From NCBI GenBank assembly GCA_964430245.1, contig CAYSEW010000031.1, forward strand, positions 1 to 30,737: DNA of 30,737 nt. The letters are read 5' to 3'. The DNA comes from CAYSEW01 sp964430245. Its GTDB lineage: Bacteria; Bacteroidota; Bacteroidia; Flavobacteriales_D; Parvicellaceae. Under the pieces are notes generated by a model. That model saw only the letters and a program-made list of their open reading frames with translations, did no database searches and was not told the origin of the DNA. Shown here piece by piece: positions 23,598 to 30,737 of the stretch; within the stretch, counting starts at the first letter, position 1; the number at the start of each line of letters is the position of its first letter. The translations under genes were made by a program, and so were the position numbers.

Positions 23598-24851
23598 ATG
23601 GAAAAGAAACGTGTCGTTGTTACCGGTCTAGGTGCACTCACTCCATTAGGGAACAATACCAATGATTATTGGATAAATCTTAAAAAAGGAGTTAGTGGAG
23701 CAGATCAAATAACCCGTTTTGATGCCTCGTTATTTAAAACGCAATTTGCTTGCGAGGTTAAGGGTTTTGATCCTGCAAGCATTCTAGATAGAAAAGAAGC
23801 AAGGAAACTTGACCTCTTTTCTATTTTTGCTATGGCTACAGCTCAGGAAGCAATGGAAGACTCCAACATCGATTTAGATAAAATTAATCTCGATCGAGCT
23901 GGAGTAATCTGGGGCTCAGGAATTGGTGGCTTAAAAACTTTTCAAGAAGAGTGCTTTAACTTTAAAGATGGAGATGGTTCTCCTAGGTTCAACCCATTCT
24001 TTATTCCAAAAATGATTGTAGATATTGCCGCAGGTCATATTTCAATGAAATATGGTTTAAGAGGTCCTAACTATGTAACTGTTTCTGCTTGTGCTTCAGC
24101 TACAAATGCACTGATTGATTCGTTGATGTTAATACAAACTGGAAAAAGTGACATTATTATTTCTGGTGGATCTGAAGCTGCAGTAAATATTGCTGGAGTA
24201 GGTGGTTTTAATGCCTTGAGAGCTCTTTCAACTAGAAATGACTCTCCTAAAACAGCTTCAAGACCCTTTGATGCAAACAGAGATGGTTTTGTTCTTGGAG
24301 AAGGTTCTGGGTGTTTGATTCTAGAAGAATTAGAACATGCCAAAGCAAGAGGAGCAAAAATATATGCAGAAATAAAAGGTGGTGGTTTAAGTGCTGATGC
24401 TCACCATATGACAGCACCTCATCCAGAAGGACTTGGAGCAATTAGTGCTATGTCATTATGCCTTGAAGATGCCAACATGAGTCCTGATGAAATTGACTAT
24501 ATAAATGTTCATGGAACCTCTACTCCTTTAGGAGATGTAGCAGAAACAACTGCTATTAAAGAAGTTTTTGGTGAGCATGCATATAATCTTAATATAAGCA
24601 GCACTAAATCAATGACTGGTCACCTTCTTGGTGCAGCTGGAGCAATTGAAGCGATTGCTTGTGTTAAGGCAGTGCAAGAAGATATAGTTCCTCCAACCAT
24701 CAATTTTGAAACAGAGGATGAAAATATAGATTACAAGCTTAATTTCACCTTTAACAAAGCTCAAAAAAGAAAAGTTCGTGCTGCATTGAGCAACACATTT
24801 GGATTTGGCGGACACAACACATCCCTGATTGTAAAAAAATACAATGCTTGA
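23598..24851 (+). CDS. fabF: 3-oxoacyl-ACP synthase II
   Basis: 417 aa, full length. Thiolase fold with the Cys-His-His triad: Cys165 (VSACASATN), His305 (NVHGTSTP) and His342 (TGHLLGAAG), plus Lys337. It elongates acyl-ACP by condensation with malonyl-ACP. Its last 8 bases overlap the rnc start. Confidence 0.97.
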   Translation: MEKKRVVVTGLGALTPLGNNTNDYWINLKKGVSGADQITRFDASLFKTQFACEVKGFDPASILDRKEARKLDLFSIFAMATAQEAMEDSNIDLDKINLDRAGVIWGSGIGGLKTFQEECFNFKDGDGSPRFNPFFIPKMIVDIAAGHISMKYGLRGPNYVTVSACASATNALIDSLMLIQTGKSDIIISGGSEAAVNIAGVGGFNALRALSTRNDSPKTASRPFDANRDGFVLGEGSGCLILEELEHAKARGAKIYAEIKGGGLSADAHHMTAPHPEGLGAISAMSLCLEDANMSPDEIDYINVHGTSTPLGDVAETTAIKEVFGEHAYNLNISSTKSMTGHLLGAAGAIEAIACVKAVQEDIVPPTINFETEDENIDYKLNFTFNKAQKRKVRAALSNTFGFGGHNTSLIVKKYNA

Positions 24852-25554
24852 TCGTTTCTTTAAGAAAAAAAACGACACTGCTCTTTCTCCTCAACTCTTA
24901 ACTTTTTTAAGATCCCTAGGAATTAAACCCAAGGATAATTCTCTTTATTTACAAGCATTCAGGCATAGATCTCAATCTATAAAGCTATCCAATGGCGTAC
25001 AAAACAGCAATGAAAGATTAGAATATCTTGGTGATGCAGTAATTGGATTAATTGTTGGAGAATTTTTATTTCAAAATTACCCTGAAAAATCTGAAGGGGA
25101 GTTGTCAAAATTAAGATCTAGAATAGTAAGCAGAGAAAATCTTAATTACTATGGGAAATGCATGGACCTTGAGCCTTTTATTAATTACAAAAGAGGGAAA
25201 ACAGTGTACAAATCACTACTTGGCAACATGGTAGAATCTCTAATTGGAGCTATTTATCTAGACCAAGGATATCAGATAACAAAAACTATTTTTATCAATA
25301 AAATTGTATTAAAAAACACTTCCCTGGCTGACATAGAAAACAAAAATGATGACCATAAAAGTCAGCTCATTATATATTGTCAAAAAAATAAAATTGACCT
25401 TAAATTTATTTTACTGACTGAATCCAAGAAAAATACAGAAAAAGAATTTAAAATGGGAGTTTTAATGGATGGTCATGAAAAAGCAATAGGAGTTGGATCG
25501 TCAAAAAGAGAAGCGGAACAACAAGCTGCTAAAATAGCTATGTTAACCCTTTAA
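24844..25554 (+). CDS. rnc: Ribonuclease III
   Basis: 236 aa. RNase III signature NERLEYLGDAVIG (56-68) supplies the acidic metal ligands (Glu57, Glu60 and Asp64), and Glu131 is in NMVESLIGAIYLD. The second aspartate of the E. coli active site is Asn128 here, which I believe is usual in Bacteroidota. A double-stranded RNA-binding domain follows (about 160-236: KSQLIIYCQKN ... GVGSSKREAEQQAAKIA). Processes rRNA and other dsRNA. The last 17 bases overlap convergent RluB-like gene. Confidence 0.95.
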   Translation: MLDRFFKKKNDTALSPQLLTFLRSLGIKPKDNSLYLQAFRHRSQSIKLSNGVQNSNERLEYLGDAVIGLIVGEFLFQNYPEKSEGELSKLRSRIVSRENLNYYGKCMDLEPFINYKRGKTVYKSLLGNMVESLIGAIYLDQGYQITKTIFINKIVLKNTSLADIENKNDDHKSQLIIYCQKNKIDLKFILLTESKKNTEKEFKMGVLMDGHEKAIGVGSSKREAEQQAAKIAMLTL

Positions 25555-26227
25555 CCATTTTTAAAAACCCAATTTCTTTATTATTTAACACTCTAGATTT
25601 TCCTCTCTTTAATGGTCCTTTTTTAATCCCAAAAATCTCTACCCTATCTATATGTAAGATCTTATACCCTAAAAACTCAAAGCCATCAACTATCGTATCA
25701 TCAGTGAAAAAACAGCTTGTGAATACTATCATTCTTTTATTATTTCCTTTATTTCCAAATTGAGCTTTATAAGCCTTAAAAAAAGCTTGATTAATGTCAA
25801 AGCCTATTTCCAACTTTTCAATCAACTTTAACTCTGCTTCTTTATCTAATTCAAGGATACACTTTTGTCTATATGACTCTTTATTGGTTGCAATTCTATT
25901 AATAAGTTCAATGTCATTCGAATATATTAATAATCCTGCTGAAGATGTATTCATTGAGACAACTGGCTTAACAGTTACATCGTTAATGTATTCTTGACCT
26001 AAATTATTAGCTTCTTTACCAACTGGCTTATTAATTAATAGGTATTGAAAATTTTTACAGCTTAGCACTTTGCCATTATATACTACTATATCTTCTTTGC
26101 TCACTTTAGTGCCTAGTACAGTAATTACATTACCATTTACCATTATTTTGCCAGACAAAATAAGCTGATCTGCTTCTCTACGATTACAAACTCCTGCATT
26201 TGCTATGTATTTATTTAATCTAGTCAA
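25538..26227 (-). CDS. RluB/RsuA-like pseudouridine synthase homologue, catalytic Asp replaced
   Basis: 229 aa. S4 RNA-binding domain at residues 1-60 (RLNKYIANAGVCNRREADQLI ... GKIMVNG), then the catalytic-domain start NFQYLLINKPVG. The active-site motif of RluB/RsuA enzymes, GRLDxxTxGLLLxTND, reads VSMNTSSAGLLIYSND here: the catalytic aspartate is Asn (codon AAT at 25951-25953 on the minus strand), the Arg and Gly before it are also lost, and the usual Thr is Ser. The later conserved KxY motif is also altered (RQKCILEL). The C-terminal part (YKILHIDRVEIFGI) stays RluB-like. Most likely a non-catalytic paralogue that still binds RNA. It overlaps yraN by 8 bp. Confidence 0.8.
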   Translation of the reverse strand: MTRLNKYIANAGVCNRREADQLILSGKIMVNGNVITVLGTKVSKEDIVVYNGKVLSCKNFQYLLINKPVGKEANNLGQEYINDVTVKPVVSMNTSSAGLLIYSNDIELINRIATNKESYRQKCILELDKEAELKLIEKLEIGFDINQAFFKAYKAQFGNKGNNKRMIVFTSCFFTDDTIVDGFEFLGYKILHIDRVEIFGIKKGPLKRGKSRVLNNKEIGFLKMVKGLT

Positions 26228-26585
26228 TGGTTGGATAAAATGCTTCTTTAATATGTGTTAATTCGAATTCTCCTTTGTTATCAACAATGCCAATAATATC
26301 AAATCTAATCTCTTCCTCAATTGAATGTTGAATAATGTATTGATTTGCACAGTTAATAATTCTTAATTGCTGTGATAAAGAAACAGATAGGATGGGGTCT
26401 ATAATAAAGCTATCTTTTCGTGTTTTTACCTCTACAAAACAAATTGTATTATCTAATTGAACAATCAAATCGACTTCGCATTTTTTAAATGCCCAATTCT
26501 GTTCAAGGACCTTATACCCACATTTAATAAAATAATCTCTTGCAAATACTTCGCCTTTTAGTCCTATTTCCTTTGTCGATTTCAA
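26220..26585 (-). CDS. yraN: YraN family protein (UPF0102)
   Basis: 121 aa. Restriction-endonuclease-like motifs of the family: Glu12 (GLKGEVFARDYF), the Glu37/Asp39 pair in ECVDLI-like KKCEVDLI, and FVEVKTRKD with Glu52 and Lys54. Predicted nuclease of unknown role. First gene of the minus-strand pair with the RluB-like gene; the divergent DUF4412 gene is 87 bp away. Confidence 0.92.
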   Translation of the reverse strand: MKSTKEIGLKGEVFARDYFIKCGYKVLEQNWAFKKCEVDLIVQLDNTICFVEVKTRKDSFIIDPILSVSLSQQLRIINCANQYIIQHSIEEEIRFDIIGIVDNKGEFELTHIKEAFYPTID

Positions 26586-26613
26586 TTGAATGTGGTATAA
26601 CTTTTGTAGAATG

Positions 26614-26621
26614 TAAATTTG
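26614..26621 (+). promoter_or_regulatory. -7 box TAAATTTG for the DUF4412 gene
   Basis: Exact TAnnTTTG match in the 87-bp gap between divergent yraN and the DUF4412 gene. The implied start near 26626 gives a leader of about 45 nt before ATG 26673. The -33 element is not evident at the usual spacing. Confidence 0.45.
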
Positions 26622-26672
26622 AGTTAATTTTTTTTAAATTAGCACATCTTAAAAAAGAAATATTATTTAAAC

Positions 26673-27341
26673 ATGAAAAATAAAATCATCCCCTTTTTAA
26701 TTACTGGAATTTTTCTTCTAAGCAATCATTCTATAATTAGTCAAAATTCAACCTCTGAAAAAAAACTTACTCCTTTTCAGGGAGATATTTCTTTTAATAA
26801 AACTGTTGGTTCATTGAATTTGAACTATAAATATTATGTAAAAGATAATATGGTTAGGATTGAAGAGATTAACAAAAAAGGAATGGTTGATGCCATCAAG
26901 ATCGTTAATCTTGATAATAAAAAGGTAATTGCCCTTAGTCCGGAACGTAAGCTTTATCTTGAAGCTCCATTAAGAAGTCCTGCAGGAAACATTAAGGTAG
27001 AGGTCAACAAAACAGGAAACAGCAAAAATATTCTAGGAAAATCATGCGAAGAAATAATAGTTACCAATAAAGAACAAGATCGTAAAATCGTTTATTGGGT
27101 TACAAAAGGTAACTATGGTTTTTTTATACCTATGCTAGAAGCGCTAAATAGAAAAGAAAAACAAGCCATGTATTATTTGAAGATAAAAGGCTTAGCCAAC
27201 TATTTTCCTATGAAAAGTACTGAATACATTCTTTCTAGTGGGGATATGGTTTCTGAGCTAGTTACTCAAGTTATTACAGATGAAGATAAAGAAGAGGGTT
27301 TATTTTCAATACCTACTGATTATACAAAATTTGAACATTAA
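26673..27341 (+). CDS. DUF4412 domain-containing protein, exported
   Basis: 222 aa with a signal peptide (IPFLITGIFLL...IISQ). The body is a beta-rich DUF4412 domain: FQGDISFNKTVG, YYVKDNMVRIEE, ILGKSCEEIIVTN and YWVTKGNYGFF, the phylum's common periplasmic domain of unknown function. It sits between divergent yraN and convergent LD-carboxypeptidase, so it is likely a single transcript. Confidence 0.85.
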   Translation: MKNKIIPFLITGIFLLSNHSIISQNSTSEKKLTPFQGDISFNKTVGSLNLNYKYYVKDNMVRIEEINKKGMVDAIKIVNLDNKKVIALSPERKLYLEAPLRSPAGNIKVEVNKTGNSKNILGKSCEEIIVTNKEQDRKIVYWVTKGNYGFFIPMLEALNRKEKQAMYYLKIKGLANYFPMKSTEYILSSGDMVSELVTQVITDEDKEEGLFSIPTDYTKFEH

Positions 27342-27349
27342 TCTTAGTA

Positions 27350-28261
27350 TTATTTAAGGCTCACACCTTTTTTGTCAATTGCTAATTTAAGGGGAATTCC
27401 AAAAGGGATTGCTCTGTTATCGCTGACATGTCCTGAAGGAAAATTGAAACAAACAGGATAGTCATATTCTTTCACCTTCTCTTTAATAGAGTCATAAGCG
27501 CTTGCACCAAAAGGGATGTCGTTATCATTCATGTCTGTCATTCCGCCTACGATTAATCCAGCAAGCTGATCTAGTTTTCCACTCAACTTCAAGGTCCACA
27601 TCATCCTGTCAATATTGTATAGATATTCATCTATGTCTTCTAAAAAAAGGATCTTTCCTTTTGTTTCAATTTCAAATGGTGTCCCCATTAAGCTTTGAAT
27701 AATCGCTAAATTACCTCCAATGATTTCTGCCTTAGCTACACCAAATCTATTGTTTGAATGCCCAGCAGCTGAAATTTCATATTTATCTCCAAAAAGCAAT
27801 GCCTTTAATGTGTTTAATGCCTCAGAAGTGTTTTCGGAAAAATTAATAGGCATGGTGCCATGAATAGAGGCTATATTAATTTGAGCGTGAGTAAACAAGT
27901 GTAAGGCAGTAATGTCTGAATATCCTATGATCCATTTTGGGCTCTTTAGAAGTTGCTCAGCATTGATTTCTTTTAATAATCTAACAGAGCCATAACCTCC
28001 CCTAAAGCATATAATTGCTTTAATTTTTATATCATCCATTGCCCACTGAAGGTCTTCATGTCTTTCCCTATCTGTGCCTGCATACTGATGGTGCTCCTTC
28101 AATAAATTTTCACCTCTTATGCATACTAACCCCCAAGATGATAGTGTTTCTTCTGCCTTTAAAAGAAATTCCAATGAAACCTTCCTTGCCGTTGCAATTA
28201 TCGCAACTTGATCTCCTTTTTTTAAAGCTGGAGGAATAATTGTCTTATTTGTTTTAGACAT
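27350..28261 (-). CDS. LD-carboxypeptidase (S66 family)
   Basis: 303 aa from ATG at 28259-28261 (MSKTNKTIIPPALKKGD), the family start. A longer frame to 28345 overlaps metG and is rejected. Serine peptidase S66: Ser115 (IGYSDITAL), Glu208 (FLEDIDEY) and His278 (SGHVSDN) form the Ser-Glu-His triad. LD-carboxypeptidases trim the terminal D-Ala from tetrapeptide muropeptides in cell wall recycling; MccF-type members process microcin C instead. No signal peptide, so it is cytoplasmic. Divergent from metG with a 55-bp gap. Confidence 0.93.
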   Translation of the reverse strand: MSKTNKTIIPPALKKGDQVAIIATARKVSLEFLLKAEETLSSWGLVCIRGENLLKEHHQYAGTDRERHEDLQWAMDDIKIKAIICFRGGYGSVRLLKEINAEQLLKSPKWIIGYSDITALHLFTHAQINIASIHGTMPINFSENTSEALNTLKALLFGDKYEISAAGHSNNRFGVAKAEIIGGNLAIIQSLMGTPFEIETKGKILFLEDIDEYLYNIDRMMWTLKLSGKLDQLAGLIVGGMTDMNDNDIPFGASAYDSIKEKVKEYDYPVCFNFPSGHVSDNRAIPFGIPLKLAIDKKGVSLK

Positions 28262-28288
28262 GGGATTAAAAATAAACATTATTAAAGT

Positions 28289-28297
28289 TATCTTTGC
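28289..28297 (+). promoter_or_regulatory. -7 box TATCTTTGC for metG
   Basis: Exact TAnnTTTGC match in the 55-bp gap between divergent S66 peptidase and metG. Predicted start near 28301 gives a leader of about 16 nt before ATG 28317, supporting this metG start over the in-frame ATG at 28260. No clear -33 element at the usual spacing. Confidence 0.5.
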
Positions 28298-28316
28298 ACG
28301 CGTATTAAAAATTCTA

Positions 28317-30380
28317 ATGGCTAAAGCTAAAAGACATACTATCACTGCAGCACTTCCTTACGCCAACGGGCCACTGCATTTAGGGCATCTTGCAGGTGTT
28401 TATATTTCTGCAGATATTTATGCTAGGTTTTTAAGGTCTAATGGTGAAGATGTAGCATTTATTTGTGGCTCTGATGAGCATGGTGCTGCCATTACCTTAA
28501 GAGCAAAAAAAGAAGGAAAATCTCCTAAAGAAATTGTCGATGTATATCATCAAAGCAATAAAGATGTTTTTAAAAAGCTAGGTGTTAGTTTTGATATTTA
28601 TGATAGAACATCTGCAGCGCATCATCACTCAACGGCTAAAGAACTTTTTACTGAGCTAGAGAAAAAAGGCAGCTTTATCAAAGAGGAATCAGAGCAATAC
28701 TATGATGAGGACTTTAAACAATTCCTGGCAGATAGGTACATTACCGGCCAATGTCCTAAATGCAATGCTGAAGATGCTTATGGAGACCAATGTGAAAAGT
28801 GTGGTTCTGTATTAAGCCCTAAAGAGCTAATCAATCCTACTTCGACTTTAAGTGGAAAAGTTCCTGAGCTTAAAAAAACATCTCACTGGTATCTTCCGCT
28901 AGAAAGACATGAAGATTGGCTGAAATCATGGATGAAGGAGGGGCTTTACAAAGGAGAGCAGCTACATCAACCTAATGAATGGAAAAACCAAGTAGTTGGT
29001 CAATGCATGAGCTGGATAGATGCTGGTCTTAAACCAAGAGCGATTACAAGAGATTTAGATTGGGGGGTTTCAGTACCCATGAAGGACGCTGAAGGAAAAG
29101 TACTGTATGTTTGGTTCGATGCACCTATAGGATATATATCTGCCACTAAAAAATGGGCGGAAGGCAACGGAAAGAATTGGGAGGATTATTGGAAAAATAA
29201 AAACACTGAATTAATTCATTTTTTAGCAAAAGATAACATAGTTTTCCATACCATTATTTTTCCAGCAATTCTATCTGAATTAGAAGATTATATATTACCT
29301 AAGAATGTGCCTGCTAATGAATTCTTAAATCTAGAAGGACAAAAGCTAAGTACTTCAAGAAATTGGGCTGTATGGGGAGAAGATTTTATCAATGATTTCC
29401 CTGGTAAAGAAGATGCTTTAAGGTATGTGCTTTGTTCAATTGCCCCCGAAAACAAAGACAGTGATTTCTCTTGGAAGGATTTTCAGGCTAGAAACAACAA
29501 TGAGCTCGGGGCCATCTTTGGAAATTTTGTTAATAGAACTCTTGTACTCAGCAAAAAATACTATACTGGGATTGTTCCCAAAAGAAATACGCTTGAAAAA
29601 ATTGACCAAGAGACTTTAAATGCACTTAAACAAGCTCCACAACATATTGAAAAAGCCATCCGTTCCTTTCGTTTTAGAGATGCTTTGGCTGAAGCCATGA
29701 AGCTAGCAAGGGTAGGAAACAAATACCTAGCCGATACTGAACCCTGGAAGTTGATTAAAACCGATCCTGAAAGGGTAGAAACGATCATGAATATCTCTTT
29801 ACAGATCACTGCTAATCTCGCCATTGTATTTGAGCCTTTTATGCCACATGTCGCATTAAAATTAGCTGAAATGATGGGAATTACGCTACCTAAATGGGAT
29901 GCTGCTGGTAATAATGATTTAGTAACCACCGGCCATCAGCTCAATGAACCATCTATTCTTTTTGCCAAAATTGAAGATGAGCAGATCCAAGAGCAAATAG
30001 CCAAGCTAGTTCAATCAACTGAAAAAAAATCTAACTTTCCACCAATGAAAAATGAAATAACTTTTGACGACTTTACTAAAATGGACATTAGAGTAGGCAC
30101 CATTACAGCCGCTAAAAAAGTTGAGAAAGCAGATAAGCTTTTACAATTAACTGTAGACACTGGCATAGATACCAGAACTGTGGTTTCGGGCATTGCTGAG
30201 CATTACAATGCAGAAGATGTTGTGGGACAGAAAGTTTCTATACTTTTGAATTTAGCTCCTAGGAAAATAAGGGGCGTTGAATCGCAAGGTATGATCTTAA
30301 TGGCAGAGTCTTTAGATGGTGCTTTAGCTTTTGTTGCTCCAACTAAAGATGATATTGAAGCTGGTAATTCAATAAGATAA
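28317..30380 (+). CDS. metG: Methionyl-tRNA synthetase
   Basis: 687 aa from ATG 28317 (MAKAKRHTITAALPY), the canonical start; an in-frame ATG at 28260 would add 19 residues over the promoter. Class I aminoacyl-tRNA synthetase: HLGH at 21-24, a zinc-knuckle with two CxxC pairs at about 145-161 (CPKC, CEKC), and the KMSKS equivalent KLSTS near 342. A C-terminal tRNA-binding (OB-fold) domain at about 581-687 (FDDFTKMDIRVGTITAAKKV) is the dimerisation module of longer MetRS. It charges tRNA-Met. Followed directly by a small lipoprotein gene. Confidence 0.97.
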   Translation: MAKAKRHTITAALPYANGPLHLGHLAGVYISADIYARFLRSNGEDVAFICGSDEHGAAITLRAKKEGKSPKEIVDVYHQSNKDVFKKLGVSFDIYDRTSAAHHHSTAKELFTELEKKGSFIKEESEQYYDEDFKQFLADRYITGQCPKCNAEDAYGDQCEKCGSVLSPKELINPTSTLSGKVPELKKTSHWYLPLERHEDWLKSWMKEGLYKGEQLHQPNEWKNQVVGQCMSWIDAGLKPRAITRDLDWGVSVPMKDAEGKVLYVWFDAPIGYISATKKWAEGNGKNWEDYWKNKNTELIHFLAKDNIVFHTIIFPAILSELEDYILPKNVPANEFLNLEGQKLSTSRNWAVWGEDFINDFPGKEDALRYVLCSIAPENKDSDFSWKDFQARNNNELGAIFGNFVNRTLVLSKKYYTGIVPKRNTLEKIDQETLNALKQAPQHIEKAIRSFRFRDALAEAMKLARVGNKYLADTEPWKLIKTDPERVETIMNISLQITANLAIVFEPFMPHVALKLAEMMGITLPKWDAAGNNDLVTTGHQLNEPSILFAKIEDEQIQEQIAKLVQSTEKKSNFPPMKNEITFDDFTKMDIRVGTITAAKKVEKADKLLQLTVDTGIDTRTVVSGIAEHYNAEDVVGQKVSILLNLAPRKIRGVESQGMILMAESLDGALAFVAPTKDDIEAGNSIR

Positions 30381-30641
30381 ATGATCATGAAAATAAAATT
30401 GTTAAGCTTCTGTTTATTTACACTATTAGCATTTAGCTCTTGTGGTTATTTATTTAGAGAAATTGTTACTCCTAACAGATGTAAAAAATGTGAAATATTC
30501 GATCAAAATAATAATGTAGTATGGTTTGAAGATGAATGTGGTGGAGAGCTTTACAATATGGAGTTAAAGGCAAAAGCCACCGCATATGATTACGGCTGTA
30601 ATCATACCTTAAAGTGTGATAGCTATAAAAAAAATAAATAA
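30381..30641 (+). CDS. Small putative lipoprotein, cysteine-rich
   Basis: 86 aa; ATG 30381 directly abuts the metG stop, with a second in-frame ATG at 30387 as an alternative start. Signal peptide (IKLLSFCLFTLLAFSSC) ends in a lipobox-like Cys21. The mature part is short, with five further cysteines (including CKKC and CGG), which may form disulfides or bind metal. No family recognised. Likely read from the metG transcript. Confidence 0.7.
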   Translation: MIMKIKLLSFCLFTLLAFSSCGYLFREIVTPNRCKKCEIFDQNNNVVWFEDECGGELYNMELKAKATAYDYGCNHTLKCDSYKKNK

Positions 30642-30659
30642 TAAAATTTAAATCCTTAT

Positions 30660-30732
30660 GCTTCCATAGTTCAACAGGATAGAACAGTCGCCTCCTAAGC
30701 AACAGATCTGGGTTCGAGTCCCGGTGGAAGTA
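30660..30732 (+). tRNA. tRNA-Arg (anticodon CCT)
   Basis: Full cloverleaf of 73 nt. Acceptor stem GCTTCCA pairs with TGGAAGT; D-stem GTTC/GAAC; anticodon stem GTCGC/GCAAC around loop CTCCTAA with anticodon CCT at 30694-30696; T-arm CTGGG/CCCGG with loop TTCGAGT. The discriminator base is A30732 and CCA is not encoded. It reads AGG. The anticodon stem has one C-A mismatch (30689/30701) and the first acceptor pair is G-T. Confidence 0.93.
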
Positions 30733-30737
30733 CTAAA

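Noticed and set aside
1..30737. CRISPR array, insertion sequence, prophage or defence island
   Set aside because: No short regularly spaced repeats, transposase, integrase or known defence proteins were seen; the only large repeats are the in-frame ones in 309-4508.

Overview
The window is a low-GC, gene-dense chromosomal segment from a member of the Bacteroidota, most likely Flavobacteriales. The evidence is a secreted protein with a C-terminal type IX secretion (T9SS) sorting domain, several lipoproteins, typical phylum families (Lacal_2735, TIGR03643/DUF2805, DUF4412, YwqK-like MORN repeats), the purN / acpP-fabF-rnc block, and repeated -7 boxes of the TAnnTTTG type with no clear Shine-Dalgarno sequences. 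A run of exactly 100 N at 6533-6632 shows this is a scaffolded draft assembly.

Layout. 1-308 is AT-rich leader. 309-4508 encodes a giant secreted choice-of-anchor I protein in which both halves of the core domain occur twice, in nested order A-A-lamin tail-B-B, with copies that read as identical at DNA level. 4772-6314 holds a PPK2 polyphosphate kinase and two small conserved proteins. 6353-9663 (minus) holds a gap-interrupted penicillin acylase, a secreted amidotransferase-like protein with a T9SS-like tail, and a lipoprotein. 9974-13499 is a tightly coupled four-gene operon: class I/II aminotransferase, EutB/BhcB-like PLP dehydratase, EutC/BhcD-like cyclodeaminase-family reductase, and GNAT acetyltransferase. 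It is the best candidate here for an uncharacterised amino-acid pathway.

13496-18937 carries YebC, free methionine-R-sulfoxide reductase with an Ig-like lipoprotein, an omega-amidase-type nitrilase, a MORN-repeat protein and the queuosine-precursor transporter. 18916-23146 is a six-gene minus-strand run (purN, marC, ion channel, rnhA, quinone-oxidoreductase-like, SCO). 23326-25554 is acpP-fabF-rnc. 25538-26585 (minus) is yraN plus a RluB/RsuA-like protein whose catalytic aspartate is replaced by asparagine. 26673-30732 holds a DUF4412 protein, an LD-carboxypeptidase divergent from metG, a small lipoprotein and tRNA-Arg(CCT).

Most of the window is ordinary core genome. The points most worth attention are the nested duplication, the EutB/EutC-type operon, the apparent pseudouridine-synthase pseudoenzyme, and promoters placed almost on top of start codons. 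I saw no CRISPR array, insertion sequence, rRNA or phage genes.
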